NCBI GenBank assembly: GCA_004296455.1
Contig: AP018280.1
Location: forward strand, 1,302,001 to 1,366,000
DNA length: 64,000 nucleotides
DNA from: Calothrix sp. NIES-4101
Lineage (GTDB): Bacteria; Cyanobacteriota; Cyanobacteriia; Cyanobacteriales; Nostocaceae
Direction: 5' to 3'
The first letter of the stretch is position 1. Every line of letters begins with the position of its first letter. The notes under the pieces were generated by a model. The model saw nothing but the letters and a program-made list of their open reading frames with translations, searched no databases and was not told the DNA's origin. Below are positions 48,048-58,366 of this stretch, in pieces. The position numbers and the translations under genes were made by a program.

Positions 48048-48253
48048 GACTAAATTCCCAACAGCACAGTCACTTTCCATCATTCCATGTGCTGCTGCAA
48101 TGCTGGCGATTAATCTCGTTATGATTACGGCAATTACCAAGAGAAAAGTAGAAAACATGGATGATGATTAGAGACATAGCAATGTTACATCTCTACAAAG
48201 GAATTAGGTTTTAGTATTACCTAATTCCTAATTCCCAGTACCTAATTCCACCT

Positions 48254-49861
48254 CTACGCATTCTGTGTGACTAATTGCGTCTGCTGTTCTTGCTGTTGTA
48301 TAACATACAAACGATTCAGCGCATTTACGTATGCTTGTGCGGAGGCAACAATGATATCTGTATTGGCTGCATGACCTGAATAAACACGCCCTTCATGACT
48401 TAAACGAATTGTCACTTCACCGATGGCATCAATACCTGCTGTTACCGATTGTACAGAGAATTCAATTAACTGGTTAGGAACATTAGTAACGCGGTTAATG
48501 GCTTTGTAAATGGCATCAACGGGTCCAGTCCCAATGGCAGCATCCGTTAATTCCTGCCCATCAGGGGTACGAATTGTTACCGTGGCAGTGGGGCGTGAGC
48601 GATCGCCACAGGATATTTGCACTAATTCTAACTTGAATAGGTCTGGGGTTTGTTGAATTTCATCATTGACTAATGCTTCTAAATCCCAATCGGTGATTTC
48701 TTTCTTTTTGTCGGCGACTTCCTTAAAACGGACAAATGCTTTATTCAAATCCACTTCTGAGAGTTCGTAGCCTAATTCCTTTAAACGGGTACGGAAAGCA
48801 TTACGCCCCGAATGTTTGCCCAAAACGATTTGATTATCGTTTAAACCAATTAGTTGAGCATCCATGATTTCATAGGTGAGTTTATTTTTTAACACACCAT
48901 CCTGGTGAATTCCCGATTCGTGGGCAAAGGCATTTGCCCCAACTATGGCTTTGTTTGGTTGGACTAACATTCCCGTTAAATTGGAAACTAAACGAGATGT
49001 TTTATAAATTTGCCGCGTGTCAATATTTGTTAGCGATTCTTCCGCATCAATAGGTCTGCCAAAGAAGGGGTTAAAATACTGTCGGCGCACATGTAACGCC
49101 ATGACTAATTCTTCTAATGCAGCATTCCCTGCCCGCTCACCAATACCATTAATTGTACATTCCAACTGGCGCGCACCATTCTTAACTGCCTCTAGGAAAT
49201 TAGCTACAGCTAAACCTAAATCATTATGCCCATGCACAGAAATAATGGCTTGATCAATGTTAGGAACATTTTCCTTAATTCCCTTAATGATTGCACCAAA
49301 TTCGCTGGGAGTTGTATAGCCAACAGTATCCGGAATATTAACAGTTGTTGCTCCAGCAGCAATCGCTTTTTCTAATACCTCATACAAAAATTCTGGGTCG
49401 GAACGTCCCGCATCTTCCGGCGAAAATTCGACATCATTCGTGAAGCTTTTGGCATATGCTACCATCTCTTCAGCGATCGCCAAAACTTCGGCTCTGGTTT
49501 TTTTCAATTTGTATTTGAGGTGAATATCAGAAGTGGCGATGAAAGTATGAATCCTTCCTTTGGCTGCATCCTTAATTGCTTCAGCTGCAGCTTTGATATC
49601 CTCGTGTTTTGCTCGTGCCAAACTACAAATTATTGGTCCATTTTCTGTGCCCACTGTTTGAGCAATTTTGCTAACTGCGGCAAAATCTCCTGGACTGGCG
49701 AAGGCAAAACCCGCCTCAATTACATCCACTCCCAAACGTGCCAGTTGTTTTGCGATCGCTAATTTCTCATCAATGTTTAAAGTTGCTCCTGGACATTGTT
49801 CGCCATCACGTAATGTGGTATCGAAAATGATTATTCTGTCTGTGTTATTATTCATTGCCAT
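48254..49861 (-). CDS. leuA: 2-isopropylmalate synthase
   Basis: About 535 residues from the ATG at 49861 (an ATG two codons on is also possible). Catalytic N-terminal TIM barrel: [19 protein letters not shown], the HGHNDLG metal site, [15 protein letters not shown]. The C-terminal regulatory domain binds leucine (feedback). It performs the first committed step of leucine synthesis from 2-ketoisovalerate and acetyl-CoA. Stands alone on the minus strand. Confidence 0.96.
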   Translation of the reverse strand: MAMNNNTDRIIIFDTTLRDGEQCPGATLNIDEKLAIAKQLARLGVDVIEAGFAFASPGDFAAVSKIAQTVGTENGPIICSLARAKHEDIKAAAEAIKDAAKGRIHTFIATSDIHLKYKLKKTRAEVLAIAEEMVAYAKSFTNDVEFSPEDAGRSDPEFLYEVLEKAIAAGATTVNIPDTVGYTTPSEFGAIIKGIKENVPNIDQAIISVHGHNDLGLAVANFLEAVKNGARQLECTINGIGERAGNAALEELVMALHVRRQYFNPFFGRPIDAEESLTNIDTRQIYKTSRLVSNLTGMLVQPNKAIVGANAFAHESGIHQDGVLKNKLTYEIMDAQLIGLNDNQIVLGKHSGRNAFRTRLKELGYELSEVDLNKAFVRFKEVADKKKEITDWDLEALVNDEIQQTPDLFKLELVQISCGDRSRPTATVTIRTPDGQELTDAAIGTGPVDAIYKAINRVTNVPNQLIEFSVQSVTAGIDAIGEVTIRLSHEGRVYSGHAANTDIIVASAQAYVNALNRLYVIQQQEQQTQLVTQNA

Positions 49862-49956
49862 TCGCTTAATAAAATTTAACTTTTTAGCTACAAATATCTT
49901 CAACTTTAATTTTTTTAGTTTTAGTATTGTTAATAATTGCTAAGATTATGGAAAAA

Positions 49957-50469
49957 TTACGAGCCTTCAGCTTTTTCTATAACATCACGAATATCGTTTA
50001 AATCTATATACCTATCAGTGGCATTACGTAGTTCCCTCGCTATCATCCCTTCTGTTGATACTACCGTTATATGAGTATTTTTTGACCTTAATAACTCTAT
50101 AGCTCTTTCAAAATCACCATCACCACTAAATAAAACTACTCGGTCATATTGGTCTACTGTATTAAACATATCGACAACAATTTCTATATCTAAATTTGCT
50201 TTTTGTGAATAGCGACCGGAAGTATCATCATAATATTCTTTGAGAATTTTTGTGCGGACGGTGTAGCCAAGACTAATTAGGGCATCTCGAAAACCGCGTT
50301 GGTCTTGAGGGTCTTTTAAGCCAGTGTACCAGAATGCGTTGATTAAGGTAGTATCCGACTGTTCGTATTTGAAATATTCTAAGACTCTTCGGGGATCAAA
50401 AAACCAACCATTTTTTTGTTGAGCGTAAAACATATTGTTTCCGTCTACAAATATAGACAGACGATTCAT
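49957..50469 (-). CDS. NYN-domain protein, LabA/LalA-like
   Basis: 170 residues from the ATG at 50469 (MNRLSIFVDGNNMFYAQQ); upstream in-frame codons to 50526 lack family similarity. NYN/PIN-like acidic residues are visible in FVDGNN, in ANLDIEIVVDMF and in FSGDGDFERAIELL, the triad expected for an RNase-like active site. In Synechococcus a homologue, LabA, affects circadian output; whether this one does is not known. Convergent or co-directional partners are not evident. Confidence 0.85.
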   Translation of the reverse strand: MNRLSIFVDGNNMFYAQQKNGWFFDPRRVLEYFKYEQSDTTLINAFWYTGLKDPQDQRGFRDALISLGYTVRTKILKEYYDDTSGRYSQKANLDIEIVVDMFNTVDQYDRVVLFSGDGDFERAIELLRSKNTHITVVSTEGMIARELRNATDRYIDLNDIRDVIEKAEGS

Positions 50470-51626
50470 AGTCGTACCCATAGAAATTAACACCAAAATA
50501 TATAGATAAGAATGTAGATGGAACAATAGATTATAGCAATTATAAAATGACTTATTTGCTAATATCTGTAAAATCTGTTAGGGGTGTATTTTTGGTCAAA
50601 TTTGTCAAACTTATTCTTATTAAAGATGTTTGAACAAATGTCCTCAAATAAAAATATGCTTTAAACATTTAAACTGTGTAATAGAGAGCTTCATCTTTTG
50701 TCGTTGACATGGTACAGTAATTTGCTGCGATTATTTTGACAAGTGTTTACTCTGTGTAAGCTTAAGCCAGCTCTTAGAGTCAAGACACTCTATAATCTAT
50801 TGTTTCAACTAAATTGATCAATAAATTAGACTTTAGATAACAGCATCAATAACTGTATATCAATCCATATCAATCCAGTTTACTCCCAAACAGGCGTTAA
50901 ATAGGCAAGCACAGATTCTCGGCTTGCTACTATCTATCAGCTTTACTGTCAAATCAAGGACAAGCTACATCGTTAGCAGATTCGCTTCTTTTTAGCCTGC
51001 ATATGTTGCAAGTATGTCATCAAAGAATAGTTGTATACTCTGACAACTTAAAAATTCAGCTTTGGCATCAAACGATGGTTGCAAGTAGCAAAAACTCTTT
51101 GGATAAGTTACATTATCCGTATCTACACTAATGATTTTTTGGAAGTCAGAGTTTATGTAGCAAAAACGACGACTGAGTGCAGATGCTAGGGTACAAGAAA
51201 TTAACTGTCCGCTCTAGCACTGTGGCAGAAACGTGTTTTGCTATGCAAATCTTTGATCTAATCTTGTCTCTGTTTCCCGAAATCAAACAGTGTTTGGGAT
51301 GGTTCGGTTTGGGGTAGAGACAATGTCAAACAAATCATTAGCCCTAGAATTTAGTCATAATGCATCTGTCCGCGAAGTAATAACTGTTTAGGAGGTTATT
51401 TGCATCAAAGATTTGGGCTGAAAATTTTACACCAAAGAATCTGCAAGTATATGCATGGTAAAACCGTGGTTAAACCATAAATATCCTGTGGGAGATTTGA
51501 ATAAACGATACGGGTATATATAAGAAAAGCATAGGATGTTCATTTAAGTATTATTTCCAGTTTTTAACCTATAACTACTGTGTAAATAAATAAGAAAATC
51601 TACGTAAATCAATCAGATATTACGAC
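50470..51626. other. long intergenic region (about 1.16 kb), no gene recognised
   Basis: No ORF, tRNA or recognisable RNA could be supported. A ribosome-binding-like GGAGG occurs at 51391-51395 without a following ORF of length. Small stems exist, such as GCAAG...CTTGC near 50908-50930. AT-rich tracts precede the CHASE2-kinase start at 51627. An unannotated RNA or a decayed gene is possible. Confidence 0.5.
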
Positions 51627-53975
51627 ATGGAAGAAGATAATACATCTACCTTAACTAAAAAATATGTATCCGCAACAGATCATCAGTCAAGTCGGACAAC
51701 AAAATCAACTTCAACAAGCGTAGGTAACCAATCCAAAAGGATAATCCGCTTTGGACATTGGTTAAGCGGATTGTGTGCTGTGGGTGCAGCGATTTTAACT
51801 GGCACAGAATCGCCATTGCCGCAAATGATGGAAAATCAGGCACAATCGGCATTTTATCAATTTCGTGGTGCTATTGCGCCACCAGAAAATATTGTGATTT
51901 TGGCGATTGATGACGAATCGATATCAAAACCGCAAGTTTATTACAAAAATGATCCGCAGAAATATGCTTTTTTTGAGCCTTTGCAAACTTTTCCCTTCAA
52001 ACGCAAAGCATATGCCCAAGTAATAGAGAAATTGTATCAAGCTGGAGCCAGTGCGATCGCCTTGGATATTGTCTTTGATTTGCCCAGCAGTTATGGGGTA
52101 GAGGATGATCAAGAGTTTTTAGCAGTTCTACAGCGTTACGGTAGTCGAGTGAGTCTTGCAGCCTCATACGAGGAGTTTTTTGAGGGGAATCAGGTATTTA
52201 CCAAGCAATTGCGACAACCTCAAGAAATGTTTCGCGCTAGTTCAGCCCTAGTTGGTTCTGTTAACTTTCCCGTAGAAGTGGATGGGAAAATTCATCGCTT
52301 GGCTTCTGAATATCTCAAGTCATCAGCTGAGTCAGAAGCATTGACCGATTCATTAGTTGACATTTTACCAGACTTTGATACTGCTACCCTACGCGCGGCA
52401 AATATAAATTTTTTCAAACCAAAAGGCGATCGCATTTATTTTCGTGGTGGTGCTAGTACATTCGAGAAAATTTCATTTTGGCAAGTTCTCGACCCCGATT
52501 TTTGGAGTAATAATTTAAATTCTGGCAAAGTTTTCCGCAATAAAATTGTTCTTGTTGGTGCGACTGCAAAGTTAACTCAGGATTTTCACCCTGTAGCTGT
52601 TAACTGGTTATTTCCCCAACGGATGTCAGGGGTAGAAATTCATGCAAATGCTATTGCAACTTTAATGGAAGGAAATGCAGTTGCGATCGCGATTCCTAAT
52701 TTATTATCACGCAGTCTTTTTGTCTTAGCATTAGTTGGTGGCAGTGCATATGTAGTCGCTAAAAACAAATATAACCGCATTAAAATTATTTCGAGTATTA
52801 TTTGTGCGATAACTTGGAGCGGAATTAGTTACATAATATTTATTTCTAACCAATTATTTTTTCCAACAGCAATTCCAGTAATTGCCATGTTTGCAATTGG
52901 TATATCTCATTTAGGGTGTGAAATTGCAGTCCAACAACTAAGAAAGAAACAGTTAGTAGACATTATCAAAAAAAATCCCTCATCACGGATTGCTCAAGAA
53001 ATTATCAGTCAGCAAGAAGATATTAGAGAATTGCTTTTACAACGCGAACTAGAAATTTCTGGAAAAGTTCTCGATGGACGTTATCGAATCGTCAAAGTCT
53101 TAGGTTCAGGAGGCTTTAGCGAAACCTATATTGCCGAAGATACAAGGCTGCCAGGGAATCCTCTCTGTGTTGTCAAACAACTACAACCAGTAAACAACAA
53201 ACCCGAACAACTGGAAGTTGCTCGACGTTTATTTAGTTCCGAAGCCCAAACCTTACAAAAATTAGGTAGCCACCCTCAAATACCACAACTGTTAGCTTAC
53301 TTTGAAGAAGACGAAGAATTTTATTTAGTCCAAGAATATATTCCTGGCAATGCCCTCAGTCAAGAAATTCCCTCTAGAAAACGTAATGAGTCGGCATTTG
53401 TCATTAATCTGTTGCAGGATATATTAAAAACCCTAGCTTTCGTACATCAAAATGGCGTAATTCATCGCGATATTAAACCAAGTAACATCATGCGACGTAA
53501 GAGCGATCGTAAACTTGTACTCATTGATTTTGGTGCTGTCAAACAAGTCTCTACAGACTTATTAGAAAACCCAGAACAAACAGCATTAACTATTGGGATT
53601 GGTACTAAAGGTTATGCACCCACAGAACAATCACTAGGGAAACCACAGTACAGTAGCGATATTTATGCAGTGGGGATGATTGCGATCAAAGCATTAACAG
53701 GTATTCCACCACATGAACTTGAACGTGATTACAATGGCGAATTAATGTGGATAGATAGAGCAGATGTGAGTCCACATTTTGCCCAAATACTCAATAAAAT
53801 GGTATGTGATAACTTTCAGAAACGATATCAATCAGCATCTGAAGTTCTGGAAGCCCTAAACCAATTAGGAATTGCTGAAAGTATTGAATCTCCATCATCA
53901 GAAAATTCATCAATCAATACCCTATCTCTAGATGATTCCGACAACCCGACTACTCCTTGGGATGGTCTTTCTTAA
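51627..53975 (+). CDS. CHASE2-domain serine/threonine protein kinase
   Basis: 782 residues. An N-terminal membrane helix at about 46-62 is followed by a periplasmic CHASE2 sensor domain at about 70-345 (PPENIVILAIDDESI; DLPSSYGVEDDQEFLAVLQ) and two or three transmembrane helices at about 350-430. A cytoplasmic Hanks-type kinase follows, with Gly loop LGSGGFSETYIA near 492, catalytic HRDIKPSN at His613-Asp615 and the DFGAVK loop at 634-639. All kinase motifs are intact. It detects an extracellular signal and phosphorylates unknown targets. It faces the FecR gene convergently, with a hairpin between them. Confidence 0.92.
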   Translation: MEEDNTSTLTKKYVSATDHQSSRTTKSTSTSVGNQSKRIIRFGHWLSGLCAVGAAILTGTESPLPQMMENQAQSAFYQFRGAIAPPENIVILAIDDESISKPQVYYKNDPQKYAFFEPLQTFPFKRKAYAQVIEKLYQAGASAIALDIVFDLPSSYGVEDDQEFLAVLQRYGSRVSLAASYEEFFEGNQVFTKQLRQPQEMFRASSALVGSVNFPVEVDGKIHRLASEYLKSSAESEALTDSLVDILPDFDTATLRAANINFFKPKGDRIYFRGGASTFEKISFWQVLDPDFWSNNLNSGKVFRNKIVLVGATAKLTQDFHPVAVNWLFPQRMSGVEIHANAIATLMEGNAVAIAIPNLLSRSLFVLALVGGSAYVVAKNKYNRIKIISSIICAITWSGISYIIFISNQLFFPTAIPVIAMFAIGISHLGCEIAVQQLRKKQLVDIIKKNPSSRIAQEIISQQEDIRELLLQRELEISGKVLDGRYRIVKVLGSGGFSETYIAEDTRLPGNPLCVVKQLQPVNNKPEQLEVARRLFSSEAQTLQKLGSHPQIPQLLAYFEEDEEFYLVQEYIPGNALSQEIPSRKRNESAFVINLLQDILKTLAFVHQNGVIHRDIKPSNIMRRKSDRKLVLIDFGAVKQVSTDLLENPEQTALTIGIGTKGYAPTEQSLGKPQYSSDIYAVGMIAIKALTGIPPHELERDYNGELMWIDRADVSPHFAQILNKMVCDNFQKRYQSASEVLEALNQLGIAESIESPSSENSSINTLSLDDSDNPTTPWDGLS

Positions 53976-53979
53976 ATTT

Positions 53980-54023
53980 ATTGGCTTGTAATTCAGTGCT
54001 TTAGTACTGAACTACAAGCCAAT
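53980..54023. terminator. bidirectional hairpin between the kinase and FecR genes
   Basis: ATTGGCTTGTAATTCAGT (53980-53997) pairs with the segment ending ACTACAAGCCAAT (54006-54023) with one mismatch. It lies between converging stop codons and could act as a terminator for both, though there is no long T-run. Confidence 0.6.
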
Positions 54024-54033
54024 CAATGGAATT

Positions 54034-55581
54034 TTAGGTACTCGGTAAATTGTTCAGATCAGGATATTCAGGTTTCTCAGGAGGCTTCTCAGGTATTACA
54101 GGAGGCTTCTCAGGTACTACAGGAGGTTTCTCAGGTATTACAGGAGGTTTCTCAGGTACTACAGGAGGTTTCTCAGGTACTACAGGAGGTGGTCCTGGGT
54201 TCGCTGGTGTTGGAGGCTTCTCAGGAGGCTTCTCAGGAGGCTTCTCAGGAGGTCTCTCAGGAGGCTTCTCAGGAGGTTTCTCAGGAGGTTTCTCAGGAGG
54301 TTTCTCAGGAGGCTTCTCAGGAGGTCTCTCAGGAGGCTTCTCAGGAGGTTTCTCAGGAGGTTTCTCAGGAGGCTTCTCAGGAGGTCTCTCAGGAGGCTTC
54401 TCAGGAGGTTTCTCAGGAGGTGGTCCCGGATTTGCTGGTGCTGGATTTATGACAGGAGGTGGTCCTGGATTTGCTGGTGCTGGATTTATGACGGGAGGTG
54501 GTCCTGGATTTGCTGGTGCTGGATTTATGACAGGAGGTGGTCCTGGATTCGGTGGTGTCGAAGGCTTCTCTGAAGGTATTACGGGAGGCAACCCTGAATT
54601 TGCTGGTGCTGGATTTATTACAGGTGGTTTACCTGTATCTACAGGTGTTGTTACAGGTGGAGATGATGGGGTAACTTCGGGTGATGGTTTTACTGGACGA
54701 TTTCTCGAATTACGAACTCTATCCGATTGAACTTCCGATGCTCCGAATACAGTTTCCGCTGCACTATCTTGAACAACAAAATCAGTTGAATCTTTAGAAG
54801 CAGTTAGCTTTATAAACGATGGATTTTGGATTGTATCGGGACCAGCGATACGCGCCTGCTTCGCTAAAGCCTCTGATGTTTCTGCACGAACACTGTTAAG
54901 TGCTGCATCCTGGATAGTAGTTACATTGGGTTGATTTAAATCAAGCCCCCGTACTAAATCGCTAGTCTCGTAAAAAGTTCGCAAGTCAAAATCGAACAAC
55001 CCATGAAATTTGCCATTAATGACAACTATCATTTGTCCAGCTTGCAACACTTTGCCTGTGGAACTATCTTTATCAAAAACTTCGATTCCACTATTAGTCA
55101 GCGCCCCAACAACTGTTGTATCTGTTTCCTTGTTATAACGGACAAATAGCGCTGAACCGCGAATAGCAGCAGCAGCACTTGGTGTTCTAATATTAGTTTT
55201 ACCTTGCCCCGGCGGTATCAATAATAAAACTGTGCCATTTCTCAGGGTAAAATTTCTAGTCTGGGGTAAAAACCGAAATACTGCTTGCTCACCTACTCTT
55301 GCCATAGAGCCATCATTGAAGCGTAACTCCGCCAGAGAATTTCGTCCTGTGGACAAACCATCTTTTGGTTTAATTGCATCAGAGCGTTGGGCTCTACGTC
55401 TTGGCTGGTTGTAAGGTTGCAACTGTACCAAATTACGCAAATCCTGTATTACTGCCCTAGTTAATGGAGTTTGGGCTTGTGTCTTACTTGACATGGGTAT
55501 TAGCAGTAACCCTGACAAGCTAATTGCCACAAAGGGAGATAGTTTACGCACCATTGTTTGCAGTTCAGAAAGTTTACTCAT
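54034..55581 (-). CDS. FecR-domain protein with signal peptide and Pro-rich repeat tail
   Basis: About 515 residues from the ATG at 55581. N-terminal signal sequence (FVAISLSGLLLIPMSSKTQA). FecR domain at about 45-190 (LAELRFNDGSMARVGEQAVF, AAAAIRGSALFVRY). The C-terminal third is Pro/Glu/Lys repeats, PPEKPPEKPPERPPEK type, plus repeated NPGPPPVINPAPA units, resembling wall-spanning spacers. FecR proteins classically transmit iron-siderophore signals to a sigma factor, but many cyanobacterial FecR-domain proteins have no such partner. No FecI is encoded here. Possible envelope signal partner for the neighbouring CHASE2 kinase and beta-barrel protein. Confidence 0.82.
   Translation of the reverse strand: MSKLSELQTMVRKLSPFVAISLSGLLLIPMSSKTQAQTPLTRAVIQDLRNLVQLQPYNQPRRRAQRSDAIKPKDGLSTGRNSLAELRFNDGSMARVGEQAVFRFLPQTRNFTLRNGTVLLLIPPGQGKTNIRTPSAAAAIRGSALFVRYNKETDTTVVGALTNSGIEVFDKDSSTGKVLQAGQMIVVINGKFHGLFDFDLRTFYETSDLVRGLDLNQPNVTTIQDAALNSVRAETSEALAKQARIAGPDTIQNPSFIKLTASKDSTDFVVQDSAAETVFGASEVQSDRVRNSRNRPVKPSPEVTPSSPPVTTPVDTGKPPVINPAPANSGLPPVIPSEKPSTPPNPGPPPVINPAPANPGPPPVINPAPANPGPPPVINPAPANPGPPPEKPPEKPPERPPEKPPEKPPEKPPEKPPERPPEKPPEKPPEKPPEKPPEKPPERPPEKPPEKPPEKPPTPANPGPPPVVPEKPPVVPEKPPVIPEKPPVVPEKPPVIPEKPPEKPEYPDLNNLPST
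54062..54560. repeat. coding minisatellite in the FecR gene (12-bp and 39-bp units)
   Basis: From 54212 to about 54421 the unit GGAGGCTTCTCA (variants with TTTCTCA or TCTCTCA) repeats about 17 times, encoding PPEK/PPER. The TCTCTCA variant recurs every five or six units, a higher-order pattern. From about 54420 to 54560 a 39-bp unit (encoding PVINPAPANPGPP) repeats three to four times; other related units lie at 54062-54180. Such arrays vary in copy number by slippage. Confidence 0.9.
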
Positions 55582-55933
55582 ACTCAACTAGGTCAGTAGT
55601 ATTTTAAACATAAAATGGTCAGTGTTCTATTTGTCGTTATCGCAAAATTAAATACGTAAATTTGCTTAACTTTCATCAAAGAAATAAAAATATTAAGTAA
55701 CTTACTACATCGTATAAGCTAGCTATTGAAACCAATTTTCTAAATCATTGGTAAAAAATAAATTTGTCATATTCTCCTCTTTTAACCGATACTTAAGTAC
55801 CTAACTTAAATAAAAACTGAGGATTTTTTACTGAGAATTTTTTTGACTCAAACTACAGAACAACACAAGTCCGAATAGTTGAAACTTGGGAATCAACTTG
55901 TAAGTCAATCTCTACAAAAGTGTTACTAGAAAG
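55582..55933. promoter_or_regulatory. divergent promoter region between FecR and beta-barrel genes
   Basis: 352 bp with no gene. The divergent FecR and beta-barrel genes presumably share this control region. AT-rich; TTAAGTA-like repeats occur (near 55691 and 55793-55802). An AGAAAG ribosome binding site precedes 55934. Confidence 0.45.
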
Positions 55934-57304
55934 ATGCAATTCTACAAGAACTGGAAACTTCTATTATTTTGGAGCTTGCTGACTTGCAGTAGTGCAAGCT
56001 GGTGGTTATTTGAAGCAGATGCAGTAAATGCTACAAGCTCAACGAGATGGGAACATCAAAAACACATGCTATTAAAGATACCACCTTTTAGTGATAATTG
56101 GGTAGATAATCGACCCTTATATGAGACTGAGGATGAGTTAGAAGAGTTCCCAAGTTCACAATATTTAAATTTTCAAACACAAACGATAGCTAAGATAGCT
56201 CAATCACTGCCAGAGGGGACTGCACCTCAAAAACCAAATGAACCTCCACAAGTTGAAGCACAACCAAACGAACCAAATTTAAAACCAGAAATTGAGCAAC
56301 GTCTAGAAACACCGAAAGTTGATTACAGTAAAAGATTAGAACAACTATTACAAAAACTAGCAGAGATACAACAACAGTTACCTGAATCGACAACGAATGA
56401 AGAATTAGGAACAATAATTGCCAAGCCACAACCTGTAGAAAATACTGAATTAGGGACAATCCTTGCCAAACCCAATAACACTAATCCAACGCCAATTGAA
56501 CAGCCACCTATCCCAGAAACTCCATCTATACCTACTAAAAAACCACCCATAACAACACCAGCAACAAAGCCTATAGGTTTTTTGCTGGGACGTGTGAGTT
56601 TTTTCCAGACAAACAATCTATTTTCATCGGATATTGATCCTATTCAAGATGGTTTAATTTATTCTGGCTTAACCCTAGCTAGTGCTCCTGTCAAATTAGG
56701 AGCAAAGACATACTTGAGTGGTTCGATTGATGGCAATATTATTCGTTACATCGATCAATCGGAATTTAACTACAATCAACTTCGCTTGAATGTAGATTTA
56801 TATCATCAACTTTCCAAGCAAATGTATGGTGAAATTGGCTGGAGTAACCAGCAGTTATTTTATGCTAGAGAGAGTCAACGTTATGGATTTGCATCGGGCG
56901 ATCGCTTCCTGAATGAGAACTCGTTTCACTTATCATTAGGGCGTAGAGATAACCTCACATCCAAATTGATGTTAGATAGCTATTATGAATTTCGCGTCAG
57001 TTTGGCAGAAACACCCGAAAAACGCGATCGCCTGATTAATTCGTTGTGGTTGGGGTTAAATTATTCCTTCCAACAGCCACTACAAGTCGGTCTCAACTAC
57101 CAATTTAATTTATCTAATTTTACTGAACGCGATCGCGAAGATATTTACCATCGCTTATTTAGTAGCCTCAGCTATCGATTGTCTGATACCAGTAGCGTCA
57201 GCGCTCAAGCAGGGGTCTCAATTGGTAATTCGACAGATCGTAACATTGACTTTAGTGGTTGGTTTTTCAGCGTAAATTACAATTGGGAATTGGGTAGATT
57301 TTAA
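55934..57304 (+). CDS. predicted outer-membrane beta-barrel protein
   Basis: 456 residues. A hydrophobic leader (WKLLLFWSLLTCSSASWWLF) is followed by a Pro/Gln-rich, low-complexity region at about 70-215 and a beta-rich C-terminal domain with alternating hydrophobic strands. It ends in WFFSVNYNWELGRF, the terminal Phe being typical of outer-membrane barrels. Periodic strands such as LRLNVDLYHQLSKQMYGEIG support this. I do not recognise a family. Clustered with the FecR and CHASE2-kinase genes; a shared envelope-sensing role is inferred. Confidence 0.65.
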   Translation: MQFYKNWKLLLFWSLLTCSSASWWLFEADAVNATSSTRWEHQKHMLLKIPPFSDNWVDNRPLYETEDELEEFPSSQYLNFQTQTIAKIAQSLPEGTAPQKPNEPPQVEAQPNEPNLKPEIEQRLETPKVDYSKRLEQLLQKLAEIQQQLPESTTNEELGTIIAKPQPVENTELGTILAKPNNTNPTPIEQPPIPETPSIPTKKPPITTPATKPIGFLLGRVSFFQTNNLFSSDIDPIQDGLIYSGLTLASAPVKLGAKTYLSGSIDGNIIRYIDQSEFNYNQLRLNVDLYHQLSKQMYGEIGWSNQQLFYARESQRYGFASGDRFLNENSFHLSLGRRDNLTSKLMLDSYYEFRVSLAETPEKRDRLINSLWLGLNYSFQQPLQVGLNYQFNLSNFTERDREDIYHRLFSSLSYRLSDTSSVSAQAGVSIGNSTDRNIDFSGWFFSVNYNWELGRF

Positions 57305-57436
57305 GAGTTGGAAATAAATGTGGATTAGGAAATTGATGATGTTGGTAGAGGTTAAGTATTTTCGTCAGATGTAATGATTTGAAAATTATCCTCAATTCTC
57401 TCAATTCAGACATCTCAACTCCTATCTCCCACCTCT

Positions 57437-58270
57437 TTAATAACTAATCCAATCACTCCAACTACCAGGATATAACTTGGTATTGGAAATACCAGCTAAT
57501 TCCAAAGAGAGTAAATTCACACATGCGGTGACACCAGAACCACAGTAAACTACAATTTCTTCGCTATCTTGAATTTCTTGCCAACGTTGCTGTTGTTGTT
57601 TTTGAGGATATAAATAGCCATTAGCATTAGTCACATCTTGCCAAGGATAATTGACAGCACCAGGAATATGCCCAGCAATTTTGTCGATTGGCTCTCTAAT
57701 TCCAAGATAGCGATCGTTTTCGCGTGAGTCAACTAAAACTACGCCTGGTGTATCTTTGGAAGTTTTGACAGTTGAAAAATCAACCATCATTTGCGGCTGT
57801 AATTTAGGCGTAAAATTAGCAGTTTTTTGTGGGGGAATAGCATCAGTCACAGGATAACCCAACGATAACCAGCCAGTGAATCCTCCATCGAGTACAGCAA
57901 CTTGTTCATGCCCTAAGTAACGCAGTAGCCACCATAACCTTGATGCAAAAGCCAAGCGGGAATCATCATAGGCTACAACTAGAGTTGCTTGAGAGTTATT
58001 TGTTTGAGAATTGACACCAATATTTGCGAGTTTTTTTGATAATTGGTCAATATCTGGTAAGGGATGTCTGCCCCCATGCTCTGTAATGGGACTAGAAAGG
58101 TCTAAATTGAGATCGAGGTAATAAGCACCGCTTATATGACTAGTTTGATACTGTTGCTTTCCCAGTTGTGAATCAGCTAGCGAAAAACGACAATCTATAA
58201 TCACAACTTGGGGGTTATCAATATGCTTTAATAGCCATTGAGCCGAAACAACACAAGAGTCATTTGTCAT
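57437..58270 (-). CDS. sulfurtransferase with tandem rhodanese domains
   Basis: 277 residues. N-terminal inactive rhodanese (CVVSAQWLLKHIDNPQVVIID), C-terminal active rhodanese with catalytic loop CGSGVTA (Cys near 249). SseA/thiosulfate or mercaptopyruvate sulfurtransferase type, cytoplasmic. The CGSGVT loop favours the mercaptopyruvate subtype. It stands alone with an ATG at 58270. Confidence 0.9.
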   Translation of the reverse strand: MTNDSCVVSAQWLLKHIDNPQVVIIDCRFSLADSQLGKQQYQTSHISGAYYLDLNLDLSSPITEHGGRHPLPDIDQLSKKLANIGVNSQTNNSQATLVVAYDDSRLAFASRLWWLLRYLGHEQVAVLDGGFTGWLSLGYPVTDAIPPQKTANFTPKLQPQMMVDFSTVKTSKDTPGVVLVDSRENDRYLGIREPIDKIAGHIPGAVNYPWQDVTNANGYLYPQKQQQQRWQEIQDSEEIVVYCGSGVTACVNLLSLELAGISNTKLYPGSWSDWISY

Positions 58271-58366
58271 TAGTTATTGTTTAGCTGTTAGTCATTAATT
58301 TAGTAATTATTAATTATATTGGTGAGAATTACAAAAATTATGTAAATTAATTTTAATAAAAACACG

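Noticed and set aside
48048-48158. N-terminal 37-residue extension of thymidylate kinase
   Set aside because: The family starts at the P-loop strand (KLIIFEGVEG); the extension has no homologous feature and the ATG at 48047 is suitable.
54189-54452. Plus-strand ORF encoding a QEASQEVSQ repeat
   Set aside because: Same minisatellite read in another frame; no start signal or independent support.
54050-54730. Plus-strand ORF of 226 aa rich in GGFSGGFSGG
   Set aside because: It is the complement of the FecR Pro-rich tail; the repeat unit is open in several frames because it is a multiple of three.
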